64,000 nucleotides of DNA from the NCBI GenBank assembly GCA_030066685.1, contig JASJBF010000032.1:116772-180771 (forward strand). The letters are read 5' to 3'. The stretch's first letter is position 1; every line of letters begins with the position of its first letter. Origin of the DNA: Kiloniellales bacterium (GTDB taxonomy: Bacteria; Pseudomonadota; Alphaproteobacteria; Kiloniellales; JAKSBE01). Of the stretch, positions 25,956-34,489 are shown in pieces. The notes beneath the pieces were generated by a model. The model saw only the letters and a list, made by a program, of their open reading frames with translations. It was not told where the DNA came from and did not search any database. The translations under genes and the position numbers were made by a program.

Positions 25956-28805
25956 ATGGCGGAAATTGTGGACCCTGCGCGGCAGGACGGCGCGCCGGAG
26001 CAGGCGGAGCGGAAGCCCGAGAAGCTCCTCGCGATCGTCCGGAGCCTCGTTCTGGACCTGCATCCCCGCAGGCAGGCAGGGCTGGCGCTCGATCTGGGCA
26101 GCCGCCTCGACCGCGACCTGGGAATCGACAGCCTCGGCCGCTCCGAGCTGCTGCTCCGGATCGAGGCGGCCTTTCAGGTCCGGCTGCCCGAGGCGCTGCT
26201 GGCCGAGGCGGAGACCGTCGGCGACCTCCTCGAGGCGCTGGAGACCGCAGCCGAGCGGCCGGCCGGCGGCGAAGCCCTGTCGCCGGTTCCGACGGCCCCG
26301 GAACTGCCGATCGTCGTGGAGACGCCGACCGCGGCCCGGACCCTGCCCGAGGTTCTCGCATGGCACCTCGAGCGCCATCCCGACCGCCCCCAGGTCACCC
26401 TGCTGAAAGACGAGCGGGAGGTCGAGGCCACCCTGACCTACCGCGACCTCGCCGAGCGATCCCAGGCCGTCGCCCGCGGCCTGCGGGCGCGCGGAATCGC
26501 ATTCGGCGACCGGATCGCCCTAATGCTGCCCACCGGGACCGACTTCTTCGTCAGCTTCTTCGGCATCCTCCAGGCCGGTGCCGTGCCGGTCACGATCTAT
26601 CCGCCCCTGCGGCTGACCCAGCTCGAGGAGCACATGCGGCGCCAGGCCGGCATCCTGCGCAGCGCAGGCGCCCGCATCCTGGTCGCCTCGAAGGAAACCA
26701 AACCCGCGGCGACGCTGCTGGAACTGCAGGTCGACTCCCTGGATTCGGTCGCGACCACGGCGGAGCTCTCCATCGAGGGCGAAGACGAGCTGCCGGCCCC
26801 GGGCGACGGCGAGGCGCTCGCCTTCATCCAGTACACCTCAGGCAGCACTGGCGATCCCAAGGGCGTCGCCCTGAGCCACGACAACTTGCTGGCCAACATC
26901 CGAGCCATGGGCCAGGCCCTGGAGGCCAAGTCCTCCGACGTCTTCGTCAGTTGGCTGCCGCTCTACCACGACATGGGCCTGATCGGCGCCTGGCTCGGCA
27001 GCCTGTATCACGCCTGCCCGCTCTACGTGATGTCGCCGGTCGCCTTCCTGGTCCGCCCCGGGGCCTGGCTCTGGGCGATCCATCGCTACCGCGCGACCCT
27101 GACCGCGGCGCCAAACTTCGCCTTCGAGTTTTGCGTCAGCCGGATCGAGGAAGAGGCCCTGGCCGGCCTTGACCTGAGCTCCCTGCGGGTGATGGCCAAC
27201 GGCGCCGAGGCGGTCAGCGCCAAGACCCTCGACCGCTTCGCGGAACGCTTCCAGCGCTACGGCTTCCGGCGCCAGGCCATGATGCCGGTCTACGGCCTGG
27301 CGGAGAACGCCGTCGGCCTGGCCTTCCCGCCCCTGGACCGCGGCCCGCTGAGCGACCACGTCGACCGCGAGGCCTTCAGCACCCGCGGCGAGGCCCGCCC
27401 GGCGGCGTCGGACGACCCCACGGCCCTCGCTTTCGTCGCCTGCGGCCATGCCCTGCCCAACCACGAGATCCGCGTCGTGGACGAGACCGGCCGCGAGGTG
27501 GCCGACCGTCAGGAAGGCCGCATCCAGTTCCGCGGACCGTCCTCGACACGAGGATACTTCAACAATGAGGCAGCGACCCGGGCGCTCTTCGACGGCGACT
27601 GGCTGGAGACCGGCGACCGCGGTTACGCGGTCGCGGGCGAGGTCTACGTCACGGGGCGAACCAAGGACATCATCATCCGCTCCGGCCGCAACGTCTATCC
27701 GCAGGAGCTGGAGGAGGCGGTCGGCGACCTACCTGGCGTACGCAAGGGCTGCGTGGCGGTCTTCGGCAGCGGGGACGAGGCCTCTGGGACCGAGATCATC
27801 GTGGTCCTGGCCGAGACCCGGGAAAGCGAGGAGGCGGCACGTCAAGCCCTTCGGCAGCGGATCACGGAAACGGCCAGCGAGCTGCTCGGGATGCCCCCGG
27901 AAGAGGTGGTCCTGGCGCCGCCGCGCAGCGTGCCGAAGACCTCCAGCGGCAAGCTGCGCCGCGCCGCCGCCAAGCAGCTCTACGAGACCGACGCCATCGG
28001 CAAGGCCGCGCGCGCGCTCTGGCTGCAGGTGCTGCGGCTCGCCGCCCTGGGTCTCGGGCAGCGCCTGCGGCGCTGGCTGCAGCTGGCGGGGACGCTGGGC
28101 CATGCCGGCTACTGGTGGCTGGTGATGGGGCCCGGACTGATTCTGATCTGGCTGCTGGTCTGCGTGACCCCGCGCCCTGCCTGGCGCTGGCGAATCGTGC
28201 GGGCTCTCGGCCGGCCGCTGCTGCGCTTGGCCGGCGTCTCCCCCACGGTCAGAGGCCTGCGCAACATCCCGGCCAAGGGCGCCGTCCTGGTCTGCAACCA
28301 TGCGAGCTACCTCGATCCGCCGGTCATGGCCACGGCCCTGCCCGGCGAGCCGGTCTTCGTCGCCAAGCGGGAACTGGAACCGCAGCTTTTCGCCGGGAGC
28401 CTGCTGCGCCGGCTGGGCGTGCTCTTCGTCGAAAGGCAGGCCCCCGACGCCGGTGTCGCCGACACCCAGGAGATCCTCGCCCTGGCCCGGTACCGACGCT
28501 TGCTGGTGGTCTATCCCGAGGGCACTTTCGGGCGCGGCGCAGGCCTCTTGCCCTTCCGGCTGGGCGCCTTCGTCGTCGCCGCGGAGGCCGGGCTGCCGGT
28601 GGTTCCCGCCGCCATCCGTGGCACCCGCTCGATCCTGCGCGACAGCGACTGGTTTCCTCGGCGCGGCCGGGTCGAGCTGGAAATCGGCCCGGCCATCGAG
28701 CCGCCAGGTCGGGGCTTCGATGCCGCTCTGGAGTTGAGGACGGCGGCCCGGGACTGGATCCTGGCCCATTGCGGCGAGCCGGACGCGGAGCCCGGAGACG
28801 GCTGA
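25956..28805 (+). CDS. ACP - fatty acyl-AMP ligase - PlsC acyltransferase fusion protein
   Basis: 949 residues with three modules. Residues about 20-100 form an acyl-carrier domain with the phosphopantetheine Ser S59 in DLGIDSLGRSELL. Residues about 130-700 form an AMP-binding ligase with YTSGSTGDPKGVALSHDN and SWLPLYHDMGLIG, the latter typical of FAAL-type enzymes, ending in the catalytic Lys region KTSSGKLRR. After a hydrophobic linker (VMGPGLILIWLLVCV) comes a PlsC domain with NHASYLDPP, EGTFGRG and VPAAIRG. The layout implies acyl activation, loading on the built-in ACP and transfer to a lipid acceptor. Aas has related activities but the reverse order and no ACP. The start is uncertain: 25956 fits the domain start but has a weak ribosome site; 25908 has AAAAGG upstream. 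Confidence 0.87.
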   Translation: MAEIVDPARQDGAPEQAERKPEKLLAIVRSLVLDLHPRRQAGLALDLGSRLDRDLGIDSLGRSELLLRIEAAFQVRLPEALLAEAETVGDLLEALETAAERPAGGEALSPVPTAPELPIVVETPTAARTLPEVLAWHLERHPDRPQVTLLKDEREVEATLTYRDLAERSQAVARGLRARGIAFGDRIALMLPTGTDFFVSFFGILQAGAVPVTIYPPLRLTQLEEHMRRQAGILRSAGARILVASKETKPAATLLELQVDSLDSVATTAELSIEGEDELPAPGDGEALAFIQYTSGSTGDPKGVALSHDNLLANIRAMGQALEAKSSDVFVSWLPLYHDMGLIGAWLGSLYHACPLYVMSPVAFLVRPGAWLWAIHRYRATLTAAPNFAFEFCVSRIEEEALAGLDLSSLRVMANGAEAVSAKTLDRFAERFQRYGFRRQAMMPVYGLAENAVGLAFPPLDRGPLSDHVDREAFSTRGEARPAASDDPTALAFVACGHALPNHEIRVVDETGREVADRQEGRIQFRGPSSTRGYFNNEAATRALFDGDWLETGDRGYAVAGEVYVTGRTKDIIIRSGRNVYPQELEEAVGDLPGVRKGCVAVFGSGDEASGTEIIVVLAETRESEEAARQALRQRITETASELLGMPPEEVVLAPPRSVPKTSSGKLRRAAAKQLYETDAIGKAARALWLQVLRLAALGLGQRLRRWLQLAGTLGHAGYWWLVMGPGLILIWLLVCVTPRPAWRWRIVRALGRPLLRLAGVSPTVRGLRNIPAKGAVLVCNHASYLDPPVMATALPGEPVFVAKRELEPQLFAGSLLRRLGVLFVERQAPDAGVADTQEILALARYRRLLVVYPEGTFGRGAGLLPFRLGAFVVAAEAGLPVVPAAIRGTRSILRDSDWFPRRGRVELEIGPAIEPPGRGFDAALELRTAARDWILAHCGEPDAEPGDG

Positions 28806-28917
28806 CCTTCCAGGCACCGGGCAGCGCCCCGGTGGCTAGGGCACCACCTGATCGGATGGATCCGTTAAGCGATCGATCTGGCCTAATATAAAGCCATAAT
28901 TTCAGATAGCTAGCGCA

Positions 28918-29100
28918 CTACTCGTAGGGCCGTTCGACCCTGAGCACGGCCTTGACCGCGTCCGCCTCGCTCATCTCCGGGCGAAGCTGAAGCAGGGCCC
29001 GCACGGCGTGTTCGGTCTGAGCGGTCGCGCCCAGGCCGGCCTTCTGTGCGTTGGCCAGGGCCTTCTCGACGATCTGCCGGGTCTGGTAGGTGTCCGTCAT
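28918..29100 (-). CDS. Small hypothetical protein, 60 aa
   Basis: 60 residues, helical and charged, no signal peptide (TDTYQTRQIVEKALANAQKA ... MSEADAVKAVLRVERPYE). The start at 29100 has AAGGA upstream. No family recognised. It lies 93 bases downstream of the isomerase gene on the same strand and may be the last gene of the TRAP/aromatic operon. Confidence 0.6.
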   Translation of the reverse strand: MTDTYQTRQIVEKALANAQKAGLGATAQTEHAVRALLQLRPEMSEADAVKAVLRVERPYE

Positions 29101-29193
29101 CGCAAGTGTCCTTCCGCTGCGGCTGCGGTACCGGAGCCATGCTCGCCCGGTTTGAGGCCAAGGGGCCTTGATGCGGATCAAGTGGCGGCGCCG

Positions 29194-29844
29194 TTATTCG
29201 GCGTCCGGCTGGTTCTGGGGCGCGGCCGCGACGAAGGCCGGGATCTCCATGCAGGCCTCGAAGATCCGCCGGATCGTTGGATAGGGGGCCATGTCGCAGT
29301 CGAAGCGGCGGCCGTTGACGACCTGCGGCACCAGGCAGACGTCCGCCAGGGTGACCGCGTCGCCGTGGCAGTAGCGGCCGGTCTCCGGCTCTGCGGCGAG
29401 GCGCCGCTCCAGGGCCGCGAACTCGACCGCCACCCAGTGGCGGAACCATTCGCCCTGAACCTCTGCCGGCTGGCCCAATGGCCCGGTCAGGTGCTTGAGG
29501 ACCCTCAGGTTGTTAAGCGGATGGATGTCGCAGGCGATGGCGTAGGCGATGGCCCGGACCCGCGCCCGGCCCAGCGGATCGGCCGGCAGCAGGGGCGGCT
29601 CCGGATGGACCTCTTCCAGGTATTCGACGATCGCCAGCGACTGGGTGATGAGCGCAGGGCCGTCCGGGCCCTCGACCGCCAGCGCCGGCACCAGGCCCTG
29701 GGGGTTGAGCGCCAGGTAGTCGGCGCCGCGCTGCTCGCCCTTGCGCAGGTACAGGGCGGCCTGGTCGTAGTCCAGGCCCTTGAGGTTGAGCGCGATCCGC
29801 GCCCGGAACGAGGTGGAGCTGCGGAAGTAGCCGTAGAGCTTCAT
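29194..29844 (-). CDS. maiA: Maleylacetoacetate/maleylpyruvate isomerase, GST zeta class
   Basis: 216 residues with a thioredoxin-like N-terminal domain and helical C-terminal domain of zeta-class glutathione transferases. The active-site region reads YFRSSTSFRARIALNLKGLD; the family norm is SSCSWRVRIAL, so the catalytic Ser is kept while the neighbouring Cys is Thr. QSLAIVEYLEE and LADVCLVPQVVNGRRF match GSTZ signatures. The enzyme isomerises cis to trans ring-cleavage products (maleylacetoacetate or maleylpyruvate) with glutathione. The gene sits 10 bases after an FAH-family hydrolase gene, the enzyme that would use its product, and has GGGGGAGAG before ATG. Confidence 0.88.
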   Translation of the reverse strand: MKLYGYFRSSTSFRARIALNLKGLDYDQAALYLRKGEQRGADYLALNPQGLVPALAVEGPDGPALITQSLAIVEYLEEVHPEPPLLPADPLGRARVRAIAYAIACDIHPLNNLRVLKHLTGPLGQPAEVQGEWFRHWVAVEFAALERRLAAEPETGRYCHGDAVTLADVCLVPQVVNGRRFDCDMAPYPTIRRIFEACMEIPAFVAAAPQNQPDAE

Positions 29845-29854
29845 CTCTCCCCCG

Positions 29855-30541
29855 TCACGCGATGACGATCTCGATCTGGTCCAGGCCCTCGACTCCGCCG
29901 GTGACCCGATCGCCGCGCTGCAGGGCGGCGACGCCGGCCGGCGTGCCGGTGAAGATCAGGTCGCCCGGCTTGAGCAGGAAGAGGCCGGACAGCAGGGCGA
30001 TCATCTCCGGAACCGTCCAGATCATCTCCGCGAGATCGCCCTCCTGGCGCAGCTGGCCGCCGACCTCGAGCCAGATCCGGCCGCGCTCTGGATGGCCCAC
30101 GGCGGTGACGGGATGGATCGGCGTGCAGGGTGCCGAGGCGTCGAAGCCCTTGCCTGTGTCCCAGGGCCGGCCGTGCTTCTTCGCTTCGCCCTGCAGGTCG
30201 CGGCGGGTCAGGTCGATGCCCACGCCATAGCCGTAGACGTGATCCAGGGCCCGGTCCTCGGGGATGCTGCGCCCGCCCTCGCCCAGAGCGACCACCAGCT
30301 CGATCTCGTGGTGCAGATCCGCGGTCGCGGGCGGATAGGGAACGGTCCCGCCCGGCACCACGGCATCGGCCGGCTTGGAAAAGAAGAAGGGCGGGTCGCG
30401 GTCGGGGTCCTTGCCCATCTCGCGGGTGTGGGCGGCGTAGTTGCGCCCGACGCAGTAGACGCGGTGCACGGGAAACGCGAGCTCGCTGCCCGCGATGGCG
30501 AGGCTGGTCACCTCCGGCGGCGGAAACGCGTAGTCCGTCAC
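29855..30541 (-). CDS. Fumarylacetoacetate hydrolase family protein (fumarylpyruvate hydrolase-like)
   Basis: 228 residues, the short FAH form. YCVGRNYAAHTREMG at about residue 31 and FFFSKPADAVVPGG are close to what I know of NagK-type fumarylpyruvate hydrolases. The metal ligands appear in DLHHEIELVVALGEGG (His/Glu pair) and further on in GYGVGIDLTRRDLQGEAKKHG, with IFTGTPAGVAAL near the end. It hydrolyses the C-C bond of fumarylpyruvate or fumarylacetoacetate. The start is GTG at 30541, with GGAGGAGA about 9 bases upstream; the longer in-frame start overlaps the TRAP gene region and lacks homology. With maiA it supplies the last two steps of a gentisate- or homogentisate-type pathway. Confidence 0.88.
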   Translation of the reverse strand: MTDYAFPPPEVTSLAIAGSELAFPVHRVYCVGRNYAAHTREMGKDPDRDPPFFFSKPADAVVPGGTVPYPPATADLHHEIELVVALGEGGRSIPEDRALDHVYGYGVGIDLTRRDLQGEAKKHGRPWDTGKGFDASAPCTPIHPVTAVGHPERGRIWLEVGGQLRQEGDLAEMIWTVPEMIALLSGLFLLKPGDLIFTGTPAGVAALQRGDRVTGGVEGLDQIEIVIA

Positions 30542-30624
30542 GGTGTTTTTTCTCCTCCAGAATGGCCCGTCGGCCGGCCTCGGATCATCGCAGCCGGCCA
30601 GCGCGGCGGCAACGGCCGCGGCCC

Positions 30625-31938
30625 TCACATCAGCGATGGCAGGAAGAGCGACAGCGCCGGCAGGGCGATGATCAGGGCGACCCGCAGGATGTCGGCGATC
30701 CAGAAAGGCGTCACCCCGCGGAAGATGGTGCCCAGCTCGACGTCGCGCAGCACCCCGCGCAGAACGAAGACATTGAGCCCGACCGGCGGCGTGATCAGGC
30801 TGATCTCGGTTACAACCAGCACGATGATGGCGAACCAGATCAGCACCGCCTCCGGATCCATGCCGGCGCCGAAGTCCAGCTCCAGCATCAGTGGATAGAA
30901 GACGGGCACGGTCAGCAGGATCATCGACAGGCTCTCGAGCACGCAGCCCAGCACCAGGTAGATCGCAATGATCACCGCGATCACGATGTAGGGGTTGAGC
31001 GCGAGATCGATGACGAAGCCGGCCAGGACGTCGGGCAGGCCGGCGAAGTTGACGAAGTTGGTGAAGATCAGCGCCCCGATCAGAACCATGAAGATCATCG
31101 CCGTGGTTCGCGCCGATTCCAGCAACAGCGGGAACAAGACCCCGAAGCTGAGCCCGCCCTTGAGCAGCGCGAAGCCGAAGCCGAGCGCGGCGCCGATCCC
31201 GGCCGCCTCGGTCGGGGTGAAGACGCCGCCGTAGATGCCGCCCATGATCACCAGGAAGAGCAGGGTGACGCCCCAGGCGCCCTTGAGCGCGCCCAGGGTG
31301 GCACCCAGGCCGAAGCTCTCGCCGCGCGGTCCCAGCTCGGGCTTGAGGCGCGTGACCACAGCGATGGCGGCGGCGTAGAAGCCGACCCCCAGGATGCCGG
31401 GCAGGATGCCGGCGATGAACAGCTTGGCGATGTCGGTCTCGGTCATGATGCCGTAGATGACCATCAGCACGCTGGGCGGGATCAGGATGCCGAGGGTGCC
31501 GCCGGCGGCGATGGAGCCGGCGGCCAGGCTGTCGGCGTAGCCGTAGCGCCGCATCGAGGGCATGGCGACCTTGCTCATGGTCGCCGCGGTCGCGAGCGAG
31601 GAGCCGCAGACCGCGCTGAAGCCGCCGCAGGCCGCCACCGAGGCCATGGCGAGGCCGCCGCGGAAGCGCCCGAGCAGGGCGTAGGTGGCCTCGTAGAGCT
31701 CCCGCGACAGCCCGGCCTGGGTCACCAGGTTGCCCATCAGGATGAACAGCGGCACCACCGAGAGCGAATAGGACAGGCCGGAATCGAAGGCGGTCTGTCC
31801 GACCATGGCGAAGGCCGCGTCCCAGCCGCGCAGCAGGCCGAAGCCGAGGAAGCCGACCAGCGCCATGGCGAAGGCGATCGGCATCCGGAGCAGGATCAGC
31901 AGCAGCAGCGCGGCAAAACCGAGGAGGGATTCGACCAT
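30625..31938 (-). CDS. dctM: TRAP transporter large permease (DctM)
   Basis: 437-residue integral membrane protein with about 12 hydrophobic segments typical of TRAP large subunits: LILLRMPIAFAMALVGFLGF, VPLFILMGNLVTQAGLSREL, AACGGFSAVCGSSLATAATM, GTLGILIPPSVLMVIYG and ITPPVGLNVFVLRGV. It forms the Na+-driven channel subunit that imports organic acids together with DctQ and the binding protein. Second permease gene in the dctP-dctQ-dctM order, 13 bases after dctQ. The catabolic genes downstream suggest an aromatic acid as substrate. Confidence 0.93.
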   Translation of the reverse strand: MVESLLGFAALLLLILLRMPIAFAMALVGFLGFGLLRGWDAAFAMVGQTAFDSGLSYSLSVVPLFILMGNLVTQAGLSRELYEATYALLGRFRGGLAMASVAACGGFSAVCGSSLATAATMSKVAMPSMRRYGYADSLAAGSIAAGGTLGILIPPSVLMVIYGIMTETDIAKLFIAGILPGILGVGFYAAAIAVVTRLKPELGPRGESFGLGATLGALKGAWGVTLLFLVIMGGIYGGVFTPTEAAGIGAALGFGFALLKGGLSFGVLFPLLLESARTTAMIFMVLIGALIFTNFVNFAGLPDVLAGFVIDLALNPYIVIAVIIAIYLVLGCVLESLSMILLTVPVFYPLMLELDFGAGMDPEAVLIWFAIIVLVVTEISLITPPVGLNVFVLRGVLRDVELGTIFRGVTPFWIADILRVALIIALPALSLFLPSLM

Positions 31939-31951
31939 GGCCCGGCCCTGG

Positions 31952-32476
31952 TCAGACCTGACGGCCGCGGCGCAGCAGCGGCCAGAGCATCAGCAGGGCC
32001 TTGGCCAGGAGCAGCAACGCGCTGACCCCTGTCGCCACCGCCATGAGGTAGCCGACCGGCGCCAAAGGCAGGGCCAGGGAGTTGGTGACCGTGCCTTCGG
32101 CGACGAGCTGGCCGGCGCGGCTCCAGAGCTGTACGGCGAGCACCGCCAGCACGCCGGCGCTGACCAGGGTCGCGAAGAAGACGTTGGCGCGCAGGACGTT
32201 GGGCGGCAGGAAGGAGTCCAGCAGGTCGACGTCGACGTGCTCGTCGCGCTCGGTGGCCAGCGGCAGGCCGGCGAAGATCAGCGCCGCCAGCATCATCTCG
32301 GTGAGCTCGAAGGCGCCGGTCACGGGGCTGTTGAAGAGATAGCGCCCGACCACGTCGAGCGTGGTCAGGGCGGTCATGGCAACCAGCAGGAGCGCCGCGA
32401 GCGCGCCGAAGCTGACGTGCAAGGCGCGGCTCAAGACGGTGCCGGGCTCGCTTGGCTGGGATGGATCGGGTGTCAT
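31952..32476 (-). CDS. dctQ: TRAP transporter small permease (DctQ)
   Basis: 174 residues with four membrane helices and the DctQ core LTTLDVVGRYLFNSPVTGAF ELTEMM, then ERDEHVDVDLLDSFLP. It pairs with DctM to form the membrane part of the TRAP system. The start at 32476 is chosen because AGGGGGA precedes it; a start six codons earlier is possible. It is separated from the upstream binding-protein gene by 144 bases that contain a palindromic repeat. Confidence 0.9.
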   Translation of the reverse strand: MTPDPSQPSEPGTVLSRALHVSFGALAALLLVAMTALTTLDVVGRYLFNSPVTGAFELTEMMLAALIFAGLPLATERDEHVDVDLLDSFLPPNVLRANVFFATLVSAGVLAVLAVQLWSRAGQLVAEGTVTNSLALPLAPVGYLMAVATGVSALLLLAKALLMLWPLLRRGRQV

Positions 32477-32521
32477 GCTTCCCCCTGCGCGCACCTCCCT
32501 GGCAACCGGGGAGAGCTCACC

Positions 32522-32589
32522 CTTCGACAGGCTCAGGGTGAGGCAAATGAGGGAAGCCTCTGCTTCCCCTCATGCCGAGCCTGTCGAAG
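32522..32589. repeat. Dispersed palindromic repeat between dctP and dctQ
   Basis: CTTCGACAGGCTC (32522-32534) is the exact inverse of GAGCCTGTCGAAG (32577-32589). A smaller nested stem (GGGAAGC / GCTTCCC) lies between them. The outer arm resembles a repeat I know from many alphaproteobacterial genomes. In this position it could stabilise the dctP message relative to the permease genes. Confidence 0.8.
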
Positions 32590-32620
32590 TATGAGGGGGA
32601 GCGTCGCTCGGTCCGCCGGC

Positions 32621-33664
32621 TCACTCCGGCACCTTGGCCCCGGTCTGGCTGCGGAAGGACGCCAAAGCCGCGGCGCCGTCGAGGCCGCGTTCCTTCATCT
32701 TTGCGGCCCAGGCCGCCTCGAGGTCCTTGGCGCGCTGGCCGACCTCGGCGAGGAAGGCCGGCGACGCCGGATGGATCTTCACCCCCGCCTCCTTGATCTT
32801 GGCGATGGCGACCTCGTCGGCCTTGTTCCAGGCGGCGCCGACCAGCTCGGCGAAGGCGGCACCGGAAACGCCCTCGATCGCCGCACGGTCCTCCGGCGAG
32901 AGGCTGTCCCACTTGCCCTGGTTCATGACCACGAACCAGGTGGTGTTGTAGAGGCCGCCCGGCACGGTCAGGGTGTACTTGATGTCGTCGGTCAGCTTGA
33001 AGGCGGTCAGCGCCTCCATGGTGAAGGTGACGCCGTCGATCACGCCGCGCGACAGCTTCTCGTAGACCTCGCCCGCCGACATGAACTGGGTGGTCGCGCC
33101 CAGGCCGGACATCAGCTCGTTGATGTAGCCGCCCGGGACCCGGATCTTCAGCCCGGCCAGGTCGGCCGCGCTCTCGATCTCGCGCACGCCGTTGTGGAGC
33201 GCGCCAGGCCCGTGCACGAAGAGGCCCAGAAGCTTGGTCCCCTTGTGCTCGGCATCGGCGCCGAGGTCCCCGGTGTACACCTTCCAGAAGGCGACCGAAG
33301 CGCCGACCGCGTCGTCGCCCAGGAAGGAGAACTGGCCGACCCGCGAGGCGGCGAAGCGCTCGTCCCGGGTGAAGCTGTGCAGGCCGTAGGTGATGTCGGC
33401 GACGCCCTCGGCCGCCATGTCGAAGTGCGCCGGCGGTTTGCCCAGGGGCTTCGCCAGGACGCGGATCTTGACCCGGCCCTCGGTCGCCTCCGCGACCTGC
33501 TTGGCCCAGGGCTTGATCGCGTTGACCACGATCGGATGCTTCGGCGGCAGCCAGGACGACAGCACCAGTCTGGTTTCTGCAGTCACCGGGCCGGAGAACA
33601 GCATCGCGGCACAAAAGACCGCCGTGGCCGCGCCCAGGACGCGGGCCGGAATTCGCTTCGTCAC
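32621..33664 (-). CDS. dctP: TRAP transporter substrate-binding protein (DctP)
   Basis: 347 residues with a signal peptide (VLGAATAVFCAAMLFSGPVT, cleavage near TAE) and the DctP fold: LVLSSWLPPKHPIVVNAIKP, GVADITYGLHSFTRDERF, AADLAGLKIRVPGGYINELM (the region with the conserved Arg that binds carboxylates) and VYEKLSRGVIDGVTFTMEAL. It captures an organic acid in the periplasm. The start is GTG at 33664 with GGGAGG 7 bases upstream. First gene of the TRAP-FAH-maiA operon, behind a promoter with a palindrome shared with the homogentisate operon. Confidence 0.92.
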   Translation of the reverse strand: MTKRIPARVLGAATAVFCAAMLFSGPVTAETRLVLSSWLPPKHPIVVNAIKPWAKQVAEATEGRVKIRVLAKPLGKPPAHFDMAAEGVADITYGLHSFTRDERFAASRVGQFSFLGDDAVGASVAFWKVYTGDLGADAEHKGTKLLGLFVHGPGALHNGVREIESAADLAGLKIRVPGGYINELMSGLGATTQFMSAGEVYEKLSRGVIDGVTFTMEALTAFKLTDDIKYTLTVPGGLYNTTWFVVMNQGKWDSLSPEDRAAIEGVSGAAFAELVGAAWNKADEVAIAKIKEAGVKIHPASPAFLAEVGQRAKDLEAAWAAKMKERGLDGAAALASFRSQTGAKVPE

Positions 33665-33783
33665 GCGCTTGCCTCCCTCGCTTTCGGGCCTCGCTTTCGG
33701 GGCGCCGGTCGCCGCACAGAGTGCCGTTGGATCCCTTGCGTGCGATCTTCCGGCCTTGCGGGCCCCCTTTCCGGGAAACTTCA

Positions 33784-33805
33784 TTTCACGTGAGACGATT
33801 GTCAA
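33784..33805 (-). promoter_or_regulatory. Promoter and MarR-type operator of the dctP operon
   Basis: On the minus strand TTGACA (33805-33800) is followed 4 bases later by TCTCACGTGAAATGAA; the near-palindrome TTTCACGTGAGA on the plus strand spans 33784-33795. The palindrome lies in the -35/-10 spacer, where a bound repressor would block RNA polymerase. The same arrangement is found upstream of the dioxygenase gene. Confidence 0.6.
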
Positions 33806-33852
33806 GAAACAAATCGTCACACCGGGGAACTCCCGGCGAAATCAGCGGACTT

Positions 33853-34344
33853 TCAAGCCTCGCGCTCGGCCGTCAGTTCGTCGAGCCGGCGATCCAGCCG
33901 GGCAATCAGGCCGTGCAGCTGCGCGATGTCCTCGGCCGAAAGACCGCCGAGCAGCTCGGCCTCGAAGGCCAGGGCCAGTGGCTCGATCTCCTTGAACAGC
34001 CGCCGGCCCTTGCGGGTCAGCGAGAGCTCGACCAGGCGGCGGTCGGCAGGATTGATCCGCTTCGCGAGGAAGCCATGCGTCTCGAGACGCGCCACGGCCC
34101 GGCTGGCGGTCGCCTTGTCCAGATGGGTCAGCCGGCTGACCTCGCGCAGGGAGAGGGCGTCGTGCGCCGCCACGTGGGCGATCACCCGCCACTCCGGGAT
34201 CGAGATCCCGAAGCGGGCCTCGTAGACGCTGCTGAGCAGGCGGCTGGTCCGCCCCGCCAGGGCGCTGAGCCGGTAGGGCAGGAAGAGATCGAGGCGCAGG
34301 CCGCCGTTTCCGCCCGGAGCTTTGGTTCTTGACACTTGTTTCAT
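33853..34344 (-). CDS. MarR-family transcriptional regulator
   Basis: 163 residues with a winged-helix domain: FGISIPEWRVIAHVAAHDAL, SLREVSRLTHLDKATASRAV (recognition helix) and ARLETHGFLAKRINPADRR (wing), with helical dimerisation ends. MarR proteins of this kind repress aromatic catabolic genes and release DNA on binding the substrate. The gene lies between the two divergent catabolic operons. Its chosen start codon (34344) sits inside the palindrome TTTCATATGAAA, and no good ribosome site is visible; GTG at 34335 is an alternative. The likely targets are the two palindromes at 34339-34350 and 33784-33795. Confidence 0.88.
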   Translation of the reverse strand: MKQVSRTKAPGGNGGLRLDLFLPYRLSALAGRTSRLLSSVYEARFGISIPEWRVIAHVAAHDALSLREVSRLTHLDKATASRAVARLETHGFLAKRINPADRRLVELSLTRKGRRLFKEIEPLALAFEAELLGGLSAEDIAQLHGLIARLDRRLDELTAEREA

Positions 34345-34357
34345 ATGAAATGAACAT
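34329..34357 (+). promoter_or_regulatory. Promoter and MarR-type operator of the homogentisate dioxygenase-like operon
   Basis: TTGACA (34329-34334) is followed 4 bases later by TTTCATATGAAATGAA; the perfect palindrome TTTCATATGAAA is at 34339-34350. The hexamer at 17-bp spacing is GAACAT (34352-34357). Spacing and sequence match the dctP promoter, which points to a shared regulator, most simply the MarR protein whose start codon overlaps the palindrome. Confidence 0.6.
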
Positions 34358-34489
34358 TAGCTAAGAGATCGAAGCGCTGGCAAGCGCCGAAACCAATCTG
34401 CAGCGACCGGCCGGGTTCCAGGCCGCGCCGATGTTTATTCCTGTCGGACGCGCCGCGCGCCGCCCCTTGAGCCGGAACAGGAGCCGGAC

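Noticed and set aside
30130..32025. A 631-residue plus-strand open frame across the TRAP genes
   Set aside because: Antisense to dctM with low-complexity Gln/Asp/Gly/Arg composition; dctM and dctQ have clear family motifs.
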